Shown here: piece by piece, positions 23,271 to 35,275 of the stretch
Position numbering within the stretch: position 1 is the first letter of the stretch
Layout: the number at the start of each line of letters is the position of its first letter
Assembly (NCBI GenBank): GCA_038503035.1
Contig: JAVSML010000978.1
Span: 613,623-677,622, forward strand
Length of the DNA: 64,000 nt
From: Crocodylus rhombifer
Lineage: Eukaryota; Chordata; Crocodylia; Crocodylidae
Direction: 5' to 3'
Notes under the pieces: generated by a model
Database searches by the model: none
What the model was told of the DNA's origin: nothing
Seen by the model: the letters and a program-made list of their open reading frames with translations, nothing else
Translations under genes and position numbers: made by a program

Positions 23271-26200
23271 GAACACTCCTGGTTTTTTAAAATTTAGTTT
23301 GAGCAAAAAGAGGTGCATATAGATTCACTGCTCTGATTCAAAGTCAATAGATCCAGGCCTGTGTTACAGATAAAATCAATGACAAAATTGCTATTGATTT
23401 AAATGAGGGCAGGGTTTGGCCAACATTAGCTTTTGTTGACATTGTAACAGTAATGAACAGAGACAGTAACAAAAAAGGAGTGTGACTATGAAGCTTCTGC
23501 TGTGAAATAGACCGTCACACGTTGTTAGTAGAAAAGAAGGTACATTTCTGGCAAGCGTTGTAAACATGAAGCATTCTGTCTTCATTCTAATACTCCACAG
23601 AGGTAAATGTTTGCTATGTTTACTTATTGGAGTGGAATGTGAACGTCTGTGAAACAATAATAGAAACACTGGGGAAATATGGAACATATACAATGTGTAT
23701 ATGAAGATCACTTCTGATTCACTTACAATTTCCCAATAAATTTAGATGTTACTATATTGAGACAGATCTAAAATTTTCCATTAACTGGTTCATGTTGCAT
23801 GATAACTTAAAAACTACTATGTCTGATCTGAGCCGTCCCCAACAAAAATAAAAGAAAATGGTACACCAATTCTGTTCCTTTGGAACATGTCAGTTGCAAG
23901 CATCATTTCTCTACATCTTTGTTTAAGACACCCAAAATGCAAGAGATACTCTTTGATGTAATTAGGGAAGTGGTGAAAGCACTACCTTCAACAAAAAAAA
24001 TGGAGTACCTACTGAAATTAGGAATCCAATTTTCCCCCTATTCAAGTCAGTGGGAAAACGTGCAGCGACTTCAACGGGTGGAAAAAAAAAAAATCAGGCT
24101 TCCGTATCCTGACTAATATCAGTATGTTTTACTGATAGAATTAATCATACTAATAAGCTGGCATGGAACTCTTTTTTCTTGCTGCTGAAAGCAACTTGTG
24201 GGTTGGCTTTTTTTCTTTCAAACACAATTAGCAAAGCACTTTGGCTGTTGAATAGACCTATTCATTTGAACAAATTATTCTCTGGCAGACAGTTTCCCCC
24301 CCTCCCCCCTTTTAAGCCCTCTCTTATTCTGGTCAGAAGACACAAAAGCTTGCCTGTCATTAATCCTGCCTGGCTCAGTCTGAGAAAGACAAGTGGAACA
24401 TACACACTGCATATATTTTTACCTTCTAAGTGACTGCTGAATTGCTTGCTTCCCTCCCCCCTTATCATCATTAGCCTACCATCCCAATTAAAGAATGACA
24501 CAAGGAATACACTTAGGGAAAGACTCTGGCAGGGATGTTCTGGATGAGCTGATAAACTTATGATTGATTCTACCTCCCACAATAGCTTTTGTAGATAACT
24601 GGTGAAGCACTAAGAACTGCTTCAGAGGCCTCCCTGCTGGGCCATTTCTCATTTAGGAGATTTAAAATGTTAAAAATAACGGATTTGTGCCTTCTAAAAG
24701 GTAGTAGCATCTGGCTGATCTAAATAATTTATGTAGTTCTTATTCTGCTCACATTTTTTGGGTGAGAGAACTACAGAGGCAAATTGACCTTTGGTTCTCT
24801 TTTCCTCGTGTTCATTTTAGACATTGAGAAGAGGGTTGTAGAGAAGACAAAATACACATATCCACCCAGCAAACAATGCTGTCATGTTAACACAGCTGAA
24901 ACGTTTGTTTAATTCATTAAATTTTCAGCTTTTAAATAAGAAGAAAAAACAAGCCATGGGTGGCCTGCTAACCTCAAAAGAGCAAATATCCAAGGTTATA
25001 AAATCATCTCAGTGCAGAATACTGGGTAGGACATAAAAAAGGATTTATTGAATCCTACCCCAAGCCAGGAACAGAGGTAGCATTAAGAAGTTTCAAACTG
25101 AAGCCTAAAGCCAATGCACTAAGTGTTCAGCATTATTTAATAAAATGAGCTGTGCATATACATTAACTGAAATGCTATTTATTCTGTTAAAAAAATTAGC
25201 CAAGGTAACTGTCCTAAATTATTCTTACAGCACTACAGGGTCCATTTCAAATTTTGCTCTCTGATAAATGCACAGAGTTCTCATTGTCTTCTATGGGAGG
25301 GGTGTGTGCAGGTATGCGTGTATATTCAACAGCAGAATTTGGCCCTCAGTATTGGTATATTTTTCTTATATGCTGCCTTCAGTCCAAGGATCTCAAATCA
25401 GTGTACACAGAGCTTGTTAATATCATCTTAATATATTAATAACTGAAATGGATTAGAGGTTAAGTGCATGGAAAAGAAAATTAGACTGGATTTACTGTTC
25501 CCCAGTTCTGACCATCTATACCTGCTAGATTGTTGGGAAGATTCAACTCTGAAGGGTCTTCCATAATCCTTATATGGATTTGGCGGTATTGACATCAGTG
25601 GGAGTTACAGATACATAAGGGACTAAATCCTATACTTACTGAAGTCCCCTTTTAGGAGTTTTGTAGTGGGTACCAGGATGGTAGGAAGCAGGACATACTT
25701 CTTGTAATGTGTCATGAAGGAAGTGCCACAGACTGTTTCTGAAGAACTCAGCATCATCAGGTAAGGCTAGATGATCAGAAGAGGTCAGATCCCATTTAGG
25801 CACGAAAATATATAAACAGTTTTTCCAAAGAAGAGCATGCTGGCTTCTGAGCCCCTTGGAAAAAAAATCTAGCCTTCTGTAAGGTTTAAGAATAGGAGCT
25901 GAAGGCTTCTGACACTTTGGCCTATTGTTTTTTAAGACTCTGGCCTCATACTAACATGATAATTGTTACAGATGAGCAGTGTGAGCTAGGAAATCAATAA
26001 TATATTAATAATATTTGTTAGCAGACTGGGCTGGCTGTGAAACAGCCTTTACATGGCATGTTTAGCCATACGTTGGGGAATTCCGTTGTTTCTAGCCCCA
26101 TCATCATGAATGATTTTCTGTGGGGCCTGGTTTAAATCGCAGGCCCAGCTTGTGACACGGAGGCTTCTTTAATCTTAGTTCCCCCCAAGCACTCCCCTCC

Positions 26201-27071
26201 CCGCCACTGAGTGGTGGAAGGGCCCATTGGCCCTGATGCTTGCTGCGTGTTCCCGATGGCCAGAAGGCAAAAACCGTGGTTTAAAATATTTTATGTGGTT
26301 TTAGCTACTTTCTATGCAACAGAACGTTTGGAAAAGGGAGAAAAACCAGCATCGTGTGCTGTGCTAGCTTTCCGCAAGCCACCAGCATGTGTTTGGTGGT
26401 GCAAAAGCTGTTACTGGGCATCTCCTGTTTGTACTGTTTGCTGATGTTCTTCATTTTTAAAATGCCCTTTCCATGTAGTGCATTAATGCCTGTACAATTA
26501 GCAATGGCAAGCATCCAGGAAAAGATGGCAATGTTAGGTAATTTGTGCTTGTCAGTGTCACTGTCAGGCAATTTAGGCCATACGTTTAGGACCTCATTCT
26601 CCTCTACACTGCAAAACCTGGCATAGTGAAGCAGAAAATCTGTGGTTCAATTTGATTTCCCTGGATACGAGGGATATATTCAACTATATGAAGAAGAGAC
26701 TGAGTGTTTCAACCTAATGCCTATGGTTCCCCTTTGACATCTATTGTCAGAAAGATTCCCGCTGTGGTCATTTTCCACAAACTCCCCAGTTGATTTTGTC
26801 TGGTGGAGGAATATCTAGTGTGGAAGAGCCATGCCCAACACCTCCCAGCTTACTGAGAGACTTCTCTTGGAGTGGTTAAGAGTCAGCATACCATGGAGCT
26901 GGCATTGTCACTTCCTTTTCCATGAAGGTTAAAAATAAAGATGCAAATATCTTTTTGAAAAATATTAATTTAACCTCCTCTAATTAAACAATTAACTGAT
27001 AACACAGTAGCTCCAACACAGCAGCTGCTGGGAGCTTCTTCCAAGCCCTTTGACAGGGAAGAAGGAGGGCA

Positions 27072-28188
27072 GGCTAGGGACAGACATTACACATAAACTG
27101 GTTTAAGTGATCAGAAACTAGTTTAAACCTGTAACAGAACAGATGTTGAGTGCACACAAACCAGTTTGAAAATGGCTGAAACCAGTTTGAGATAAACCTG
27201 GTTGAATGTAGCATTAGACTTAACTGATTTGGCTCAAACTGGTTTAGGCAATGTCCGTCCCAAACCTCTTGCTAGTTTAAGATAAATCAGAGCCCTCCAG
27301 CATCCCGGCATGCTCTCTGTCTGTGCAGGGCTCTGCTCCACAGCAAGGCTAGCCCCTCCCCTTTGCTGCCTCGCTGGAGCTCAGCGGTCTCTGCAGGCAT
27401 CTGCCTGGCTTCTGCTCCCCACCTCTCCCCTTCACTCTGTGCTAAGCAGGTATTTCCCCTTCCCTCACAGACACCTCAGCATTAGCTAACAGACCACATG
27501 CTGGCTACAGTCTGTGTTGTGGGAGAGGTTAGAGGCAGACAGACTTTTCAGAGCTATTCAACAGGTCGCTTAATGTCCTTCCTTGGAAAAGCTGTTTAAG
27601 AATTGCTTGCTCCCTTCCCTCCCCCTCACCCCTCTCTGCTAAGCAGGAATTCCCCCTTCCCCTCTGCCTTGTGGAGAGGCGTCTGTGTAGTAGCTAGCAG
27701 ACCACATGGTGGGTCTGTGCTGAATCAACCGGTAGCTCATAATGTCCCTCTGTTTTCTTAATGGGGCAATAAACATGGAGATAGGAGTGACACTTATCAG
27801 CCCCCCCACCCCCGGCTTGCTTGCCTGTGAGTTTGCTGCAGACACTATACAGAATCAGGGAGGGAGACTGAAAAGCTCTGTATCATCAACAGATGCATGC
27901 ACTGCACACCCCCACTTTGCCTCAGTGCTAGCAACCCTACGGCTCATGAGCAGCAAGCCAGGAAAGGTCTGGGACTGCAGGAAGGCTCAGGGGGTTTACA
28001 TCCCCCTGAGCTCAGCTCTGCAAGGGAAGGGAGGGCTGCTTCTACCCTGAGCCACTGCAGGCATGTGCCTGAATTTCCTCAGTCCAGAGGGATTATCTGT
28101 ATGGTTGGAAACTGGTTCAGCCTAGTCAGGTTAGACTAACCTGCAAAGGTTGAATCAGTTCAGGTTTTTTGAATGTCTGTACCTAGCT
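27072..28188. mobile_element. Long PIF/Harbinger-like non-autonomous element, relative of the 59590 MITE
   Basis: Starts GGCTAGGGACAGACATTACA, identical for its first 20 bases to the complement of the right end of the MITE at 59590-59784, and ends AATGTCTGTACCTAGCT. The first 150 bp match the complement of the right half of the MITE, and the last 70 bp (about 28118-28188) match the complement of its left half. The extra 0.9 kb in between is GC-rich and not coding as far as I can see. A TTA target duplication is not preserved at these borders. Confidence 0.7.
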
Positions 28189-29027
28189 GAGGAGGCAAGC
28201 CCAGCCATACAACACAGCCCACTTGAAGCCCTGCACTGGTGGGGAGGGAGCACTTATGAACCAGCAGGTAATGCTTAATTGATGAGTCACTAGGTTGTTT
28301 TCCCCTTGGGATATGGGTATTAGTCCCCTTTCCTCTCCTCCCCTCCCATGTGCTCCTCCCTCCTGACTGCTCTGCTGCCTTCCGATTCTAGCTGGGGCAC
28401 CAAGCAGCATCCCTTCCCCAGTTCCCTGCCAGAATATGCCTACCCCAAGCTAAAGGATAACCAGCAAGCTAACCAGTTATCACTGCACTTATTGGTTAAA
28501 TGATTAATTATTTAATGTTTCACAACCCTAGTTAAAAGTCTGAATAACAAGACAACCAAGGCACATATTTCAGGGTGTGTGGGGGGGAGCATGTACATGT
28601 GTATGTGTGAAAACTTCTACAAGCTGTTATTTTTCCTCATGTATTTACTTTTTTTAAAAACATTTTTGGATTGTAACACTTCCTTGCAATGTTTACAGCC
28701 CAGAAATTACAGAGTTAAGCTGGTGCATGAGAATCAGCGGAGAAAAAACAGAGCACCTTATTTGCTTTGTCCAAACTGATGCAATGCAAAGTATAAAAAT
28801 AAAAAATGATGAAAAGTAAGTGAGATCATTTATAGTCATTCATTTTTAGTACTTTCAGGGAGTAGTAAAGTGGATAATGATTTTTGTTATAAATGGCTGA
28901 ATTTACATGTGCCATTAATACACAGAAATAAACTTCACAACAATAAGCTTATTGCATATAGCTTATTGCTCCAGAGTTTATTGCTCCTTGGAAGCTCCTG
29001 GATACACCGTTTACATGTGAAGCTGGA

Positions 29028-29103
29028 CCACAGCACACTGAGCGGAGTTGGAGTAGCCCCAGCCCCAGCCTGGGGCTGCTCCAGCCAGGCTCAGTGTGCT
29101 GTG
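29028..29103. repeat. Large hairpin / palindrome
   Basis: CCACAGCACACTGAG (29028-29042) pairs perfectly with CTCAGTGTGCTGTGG (29089-29103); inside, GGAGTAGCCCCAG and CTGGGGCTGCTCC pair with one mismatch. It lies within a region whose right side carries a CACATGTAGACAC end near 29270, so it is probably the fold-back centre of a MITE. Confidence 0.65.
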
Positions 29104-29365
29104 GAGGGCTGGCTGAGGCATGTGGGTGCATCAGTATTCGGCTAGCCAGCCAGCAGATGCCACACTGAAGCACCCTTATGCCCCTGCCCGCCCCATTAGC
29201 ATCTACATGTGTATTTACAAGTACTACCCTGCTTTGGAGTTTATTAGTTTTCTGTGCCCTAATAGGGATGCACATGTAGACACTGAGGCATTAGCCTCAG
29301 GGCACTCCTCAATGGGCTCAAAGCACCCCTCAGAAAATGCCAGCTCTTAGTTTTTACTCTCTCTC

Positions 29366-29386
29366 TTTTTTTTTTTTTTTTTTTTT
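29366..29386. repeat. T21 homopolymer
   Basis: Twenty-one consecutive T, preceded by CTCTCTC. It could be the A-tail of a minus-strand insertion, but no retroelement body is recognisable beside it. Confidence 0.8.
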
Positions 29387-30669
29387 ACACTACAATAAAG
29401 CAATAGAGCAATTCTTCTGTTGCAAAGAACTCAGACTGCAGTAGGTTACAATGCTTTTAACACTATGGAGTCCTGTTTGAAATTTCTAGTTTTGTTCCAT
29501 GAATCATGTTTGTACACCTAACAGTGCTAACATTATGCAGCACCCCATGATACCCTTGAAAGGATCTCAAGGCATCCCAGGTTGCTACAGCACCCTGGTA
29601 GAGATTCACTATTGTAGGTAGATGGCCTTTTACTCAGAGTTGGAGAACTGACTATCATGGACAGGAACCAATGGTACTACTGATGCTCATCCCTGACTGG
29701 ACAAGCCCCTATGGTCTGATAAATGACAATTGGCAGTACACACACTCCAATATGGGAAGCAAAAAACACGTGCCAACAAAAGAACTGCTCCATATCCTAG
29801 CTTCTGAGATAGGAATTCCCACATGCACTATACTAATTCTACTTCCTGCCAGAGTTTATATTTTGCTAGCAATTTCACTGTATCCAAACATTTAGCTCAA
29901 CAGTGAACTAATATATGCATGGTCCTACAAAGCGAGTTCCACATCCAGCAGGATCTTATGTACCTCTTCTGCCTGTTCCCAACTGTATTCCCTCACCCCG
30001 CAACTTCAGCCTGTGAACTGGCCAGGAACCTGTAAATCCATCGGTCATTATTAGCCAACTGCCACACAGTCATTTTGTTGGTTTGGCTCCCTGGATATAA
30101 AGCTGACTGATTTTGACTAGTGAGGCTGTGGGGGCTCTGCTGTAGGGAGTGAAGGTGTGTTGCTCTTTCCTTTATATACCTCCAAGATCTCTAGAAGATA
30201 CTATTCTCCCTATGTCTTACAGGAGTTATTTTGTGCAAGATATGCAAATCTGAATGAGCTTCCCCAAATCGCAGCCTCATCATTAGAGCACTGTTTTCAT
30301 TCAGTTGTTCTTTCTATGTGGTTGTACACTGTGATGGGAAGCCTTTCTGGGTGACCAGATCCCAAGATTATTTTCATTCCAAATAACACTTTGTAGTATC
30401 TATAATGACAAGTAGGTGGTAGACTTCCAGTGAGAGTACTCCTATATTCAAAACAGACCTGTTATATATTTTAATGGCTGCAAAGAAGCCTGGAAGCTGG
30501 GAAGAATATGAAGCACAAGGGATTGTCTAGTGCCTTGTACCAGTTCTGAACCTAGGCAGGGGGGTTCTCCTGTTAATCGCACTCTTGCTTGTGCAAATTC
30601 TGTCTATAGTTAATCCATTAACCTGAAACGAACACAAAACACCAATAAAATGGTATTTTAGGGTTCACA

Positions 30670-30695
30670 AAACTAATAAGTGTGCTTATTAGTTT
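30670..30695. repeat. Short perfect hairpin
   Basis: AAACTAATAAG and CTTATTAGTTT form an 11-bp perfect stem around a TGTG loop. AT-rich; function unknown. Confidence 0.6.
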
Positions 30696-31808
30696 CTTGT
30701 AAGTATTATCGTATTTCAGTTAATGCCACATATAAATAAAATGTATGACTTAAAAGTATGTGCAGATTTTCTGAAGACAACTAGTATTGTACAGCGCTTA
30801 AAGGGAAGGACCTCAGATTTATTAATCCAGATGGCAAGTTAGTACAGCTTTGCTTTGAGATCTTGTTCTTCTTCCCACAATTACAGTTTTCAAGCTATTT
30901 ACATTTACTCCTCCTGCTTTCCTCACTTTTAAAGAAGCCAGTTAAATCCAATGTTTGAATCATCTTAAAAATAGCATAACATACTGCCTGAATTTATCAA
31001 GCAAGAAGCTTTCTTTATTCATACTAGTTCATTTATCTCCTGTGTAAATGTTGTAAAGTTCCAGCAGCAGCATTAGGGAGATTTTCTGCACAATGCTGTC
31101 ATAGCAGTGGATTCACAAGCTTACTCTGCTGACCATTTTTCCCGTAGGACTGTATGTGTCACACTCTTTTCAAGCCGCATAGGAATATTTTACAATTGAT
31201 GTGAAAAGCTTATTCCCTGTGATGGAGAAGAATGTGTATTCCGGAAGTACCTGTACCAGTATGCAGGAAACCTAATGTGTATGTTATATTGTAGAAGTTC
31301 CTGTTTTGTTCTCAAAGGTGATGCAAGCTCATTCAAAAAAGTAACTCCAGACTTTCAGTGATGGTAATGTTCTAAACTAATATGCAGAAGCATCATGCTA
31401 GTCTTAGTCCTAATTACAAATGATTCAGTTAAAGAAATGAAGCGAGAGAAGTCACTTTGGAATGCAAGAGTCAAGTAAGAAAGAAAATAACTTTAGAAAG
31501 AATTGAGATGAAAGGTCAAAATGTGAGGGAGAGGTATAGAGCCCCCTCATGTGCTCCTTGATGAATAAAGTGACAAGGAAAGGGCAGTCTGTTGTGTATG
31601 ACTGTGAAAAAACAAGGGGAGAAATTGTCTTTAGCTGTGGAAGAAACCAAGTTATCAGAAAAAATTGTTCACAAAGGCAATGGTGAGGTCCACAGCTAAA
31701 TCCAGGTGTATTTAACTAACACAGAGCAGGACACTTTGTCACTCTCAGTTTAATCCGGAGGCGTTTTTGAGAATGCTAAAAGCTCCAGGCTCATAATCAA
31801 GTACTTAC

Positions 31809-31975
31809 GTAATCATCCTCATGCAGCCCTTGTTTCTGAACACAACTTTTCACCTCTGTGGAAAACTTCTCAAACTCAGGTTTCACTGTCCTCAGTAGAG
31901 TGACTGTTTGGAGGGATGAGTATGCTTGCTTCGCTTCAAGGTCGTGTTTGTCTCCTCTCTTCCATGAGCCATTTC
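31809..31975 (-). CDS. NPR3: NPR3 exon 3: ectodomain segment
   Basis: A 167-bp exon coding for the end of codon 279 and residues 280-334. The acceptor is tttctcccttag|GA and the donor is GATTAC|gtaagt, close to the ideal consensus, phase 0. It reads [20 protein letters not shown] and continues through the motif [17 protein letters not shown]. Two changes stand out against the human protein as I remember it: residue 280 is Asn where human has Asp, creating an N-G-S sequon six residues after N274; and residue 323 is Cys in a position that is Ser in human, which would be an unpaired extracellular cysteine. Both are direct readings of this single sequence and could be lineage changes, polymorphisms or errors. 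Confidence 0.97.
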
Positions 31976-33783
31976 CTAAGGGAGAAATAAACATATTTGT
32001 AATTCCAAGTCAGTTACCAGAAAGGGACTGTTTTCCTTTTCTGCTGAAATATCACCATATGTTTCTATATATTGCTTGGAGTCATTAGTGATGTACAAGA
32101 CACTGCTGCCACTCCAATGTGTGCTATGAGGCAAGTTCAAGAGAGAGTGAAACATGTCGCTTGATGCTAAGGGAGCAAGACAGGGAGGAACTACTAATAT
32201 AGCAACATTGAAATAACTGTAGATATGATGCACTGTCAAAATCCCAATATAGTGTGGTAAGAAAAAAAGTCTTTATTGCCATTCTTTGCTTGCACTGTTA
32301 ACATCTGGGCTTAGATTGAGCTAGCAGCAAGCAACATGCTCACATGCAGAAATGTAGTGCGTCTTAAGTACAGAGACACAACAGTTAGAACAAGTGGAAC
32401 AGAGACAAGTCTCCTGGATTCTGTCCCCAGTCAGTCCAACAGTGACTCTCAGTGTGACCTGAAGGAAAGTCAAAAAGGTCTAACTGGAAGTAGAAAACTG
32501 AAACAGTTAATTGAAAGGATCTCACAGAGGGCCAGACCTTACACCCATTTATACATCACAGCTCTCCCACTACAATCAGCTGGTACTGCAATATGCACAG
32601 TGGTTACAAGGTGGGTCCTCCTTTTTTTTAAAATTTAAAACAACCCCCTAACAACAAGCATGCCCTCTCCTGCCGTGTACACACCTATGCCTAATGCCTG
32701 CAGTTGGCCAATTTAACTCAAACAAATAATTGTAATTGGAGTTTAAATTTAGAAGCAGGTGACTTGTGTTTAATTATTAAATGCTTTTCCCTGCCTGGAC
32801 CTATCATGTCCCGAGAACTTCCTGTGAATTGGCTGGGCACTGAGGGCCAGGTCCCAAACCCACCAAGGTCAACAGAAAGACTCCCATTGACTTAGATCAG
32901 ATTCTAACTCTGTTCTACGCTAGCGATAAAAAGGCTTTGAGAGAATAACAGTGTCATAAACAACATGCTTGTAAGCACTTAAAAATAATTAAATGCGAGA
33001 CAGTTGCTTTTATTTTTGGAATTAAAAAGCCACTGGTGGCTAAAAGTACAAAGCCTAGAAGTAGAACACAACTAGGTGTTGAGGTTTTGAATCCAGAGAC
33101 ACAGAGGGCCCTGAGATCAGGGAGGATGTGGTCACCTTGCTTAGCAAGGGAAGAGAGAAAGTGGTTCAGTTCCAGGAAGAGAAGAGGCCAATGTTGGCAG
33201 CAGCCAGGCACCACAACTTCCACCAGCATTGACTCAGACGTCAGGCCAACATTATGGCCTAAGGGAAGTAAGGTTTTCAGGTCCTATGTGGAGTCTCATG
33301 GATCCTCTACTTTCTCCAAAAGCATCTGGATGAAGAGTGGGTGGGACCTGGAGTTCTACTTGCCCTACTCCCTAATGTGCTGTGATGCTGCTCAGACATT
33401 ATTGGGATAAGGCAAGTGGATTCATGTCAGCAGCATATGAGTCCCCTCCCTCTCTTGCCCTGAACACTGGAGATGCAGTGAGTGGAACGGTACTTCCCAG
33501 AAGATAAATTCTTTCCCTGTGCTGCTTCTGGGACCCTACAGCTATTTGCCACCTCAAAGGGCTGTGGTACAGGCACAATCTAGCCCCCGGTGAGAGCCAA
33601 GTTAAACATCAGCTTCCTTCCACTATCTCCCCTATCCCAGAAAGGTCTTTGTTTCCTAAAGAACAGCACTGTGACACTTCGTAATATGTAAGGACTGTAG
33701 ATATGAAGATCTTGGCAGCATTTATACATGACCTTCTCTAATTCTTTATTAACCAACTGTTTCCCCCTTTTTGGCTTTTCTTT

Positions 33784-34090
33784 GTGCCATACATTCTTGT
33801 GAAGAAAATCTTCTATGGCAAACTGTCAAATGGAATACGCTCTCTCAGCACACCAAAGAAGTGGTACAAGGACACCCTAAAGTTGTCCCTAAAGAGTTTT
33901 GGCATCGACCTGGAGTCATGGGCACAAATCGCTCGTGACCATCCGTCCTGGAGGTCATCCATCCAGAACGGACCACTGGTCTTCGAACAGCAAAACACGG
34001 CAGAAGCAGTAAAGAAACGCGTGGCCAGGAAAATGAAAACCTCTTGTACCCAGTCAACATTGCTTTCCTGCCCCTGATGCAGCAGACTGT
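33784..34090 (+). pseudogene. C-terminal piece of a non-LTR retrotransposon polyprotein
   Basis: A 97-codon open frame with the pattern KIFYGKLSNGIRSLSTPKKW, then YKDTLKLSLKSFGIDLESWA and DHPSWRSS. This resembles the tail found after reverse transcriptase in several LINE clades of fish and reptiles (FYGEL...G.RS...KKRYKDTLK.SLK...ID...W). No reverse transcriptase core lies upstream, so it is a short 3' fragment; the clade cannot be fixed by eye. Confidence 0.5.
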
Positions 34091-34149
34091 TCAAGGCAAA
34101 GATTAGGCTTATAAAATCACCTACATACCCCTGCAACATTGCCATTGCC

Positions 34150-34252
34150 CTCCTCCTTTCTTTTTCCTCTCTCTCTTCTCTTTTTTTTCTTCTTTTCTCC
34201 CTCCCTGTTTCTTTCCCATTTCTTTTCTCTCTTTGTCTCCCCCTGCCCCCGC
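34150..34252. repeat. Polypyrimidine tract
   Basis: About 100 bases almost entirely C and T on the + strand (CTCCTTTCTTTTTCCTCTCT and similar), ending at the left border of the CR1 at 34256. Within NPR3, read on the minus strand, it is a purine tract. It could be expanded simple sequence from a retroelement tail. Confidence 0.7.
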
Positions 34253-34255
34253 TGG

Positions 34256-35275
34256 ATGTGGTAGTCTTCATCAAAAGTGTGGTCAGTGGGGTCCCACAGG
34301 GCTCAGTCCTCGGGCCCACACTGTTCAACATCTTCATCAGTGACTTGGACGGGGGGTAAAAAGCACCCTGTTCAAATTTGCTGATGACACTAAGATGTGG
34401 GGGGATGTGGGCACATAAGAAAGAAGGAATAGGCTACAATCGGACCTAGACAGGTTACAGGGGTAGGCGAACGAGAATAAGATGGGATTCAACACTGACA
34501 AGTGCAAGGTGATGCACCTAGGGAGGAAGAACCAGCACCATACCTGCAGGCTGGGGAACTCCCTTCTCCTCAGTGCAGAGGCAGAAAAGGATCTTGGAGT
34601 CATCATTGATAAACAGGGGCCGGCAGTGTGGGGATGCAGTCAGGAAGGCCAACTGCACCTTGTCACGCATCCACAGATGCATCTCGAGCAGGTCCAAGGA
34701 GGTGATCCTCCCCCTCTATGCGGCACTGGTCAGGCCGCAGCTGGAGTACTCCGTCCAGTTCTGGGCACCGCACTTCAGGAGGGATATGGACAACATGGAG
34801 AGGGTCCAGAGGAGGGCCACTTGCATGATCGGGGGCAGCAGGGTAGGCCCTACGAGGAGAGGCTACAGGACCTGGACCTGTTCAGCCTCCATGAGAGAAG
34901 GCTGAGGGGGGATCTAGTGGCCTGTTACAAACTAGTCAGAGGGGACCAGCAGGCACTGGGGGAGTCCCTGTTCCCCCGAGCACTACCAGGAGTGACTAGT
35001 AATAATAATGGTCACAAGCTGGCAGAGGGTAAATTCAGACTAGACATCAGGAGGTGCAACTTCACTGTCAGGGCAGCTTGGATCTGGAACCAACTTCCAA
35101 GGTAAGTGGTGGTGGCTCCTACCCTGGGGGTCTTTAAGACAAGGCTGGACAGTCACCTTGCTGGGATCGTTTGACCCCAGTACTCTTTCCTGCCATGGCA
35201 GGGGGTTGGACTTTGATGATCTGCTCAGGTCTCTTCCGACCCTACCTACTACGAAAGCTATGAAAGGCCAGCAAC
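34256..35275 (+). mobile_element. CR1-clade LINE, 5'-truncated, second subfamily
   Basis: Begins inside reverse transcriptase at SGVPQGSVLGP (about 34285), followed by LFNIFISDLDGG and, after a frame change, a FADD-type active-site block near 34375-34395 and CKVMHLGRKNQHH (from 34500). Several frameshifts break it, the clearest near 34610 and 34850. The 3' end carries GACCCCAGTACTCTTTCCTG and GGGGTTGGACTTTGATGATC, typical of CR1. It differs enough from the 9885-12278 copy to be another subfamily. The tail CTACGAAAGCTATGAAAG is at about 35247-35265. Confidence 0.88.

Larger units (their letters stand above)
1771..31808 (-). other. NPR3 intron 3 (about 30 kb)
   Basis: The largest intron seen, bounded by gtaagt at 31808 and ttttag at 1771. 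Its contents are listed separately: small hairpin repeats near 2.5-2.8 and 8.1 kb, a CR1 LINE at 9.9-12.3 kb, nested hAT elements at 12.6-13.9 kb, MITE-like blocks at 14.4-15.4, 18.3-18.6 and 19.7-20.4 kb, hAT pieces at 15.9 and 21.4 kb, and a long Harbinger-like element at 27.1-28.2 kb. The stretches 2770-8050, 8110-9560, 16190-18310, 21800-27070 and 29400-31800 hold no gene, exon or bounded repeat I can support beyond short A/T runs. Open frames there (up to about 148 codons) lack homology or motifs and I treat them as chance. Confidence 0.85.

Noticed and set aside
29366..29386. T21 run as the tail of a minus-strand retroelement
   Set aside because: No retroelement body or target duplication adjoins; kept only as a homopolymer.
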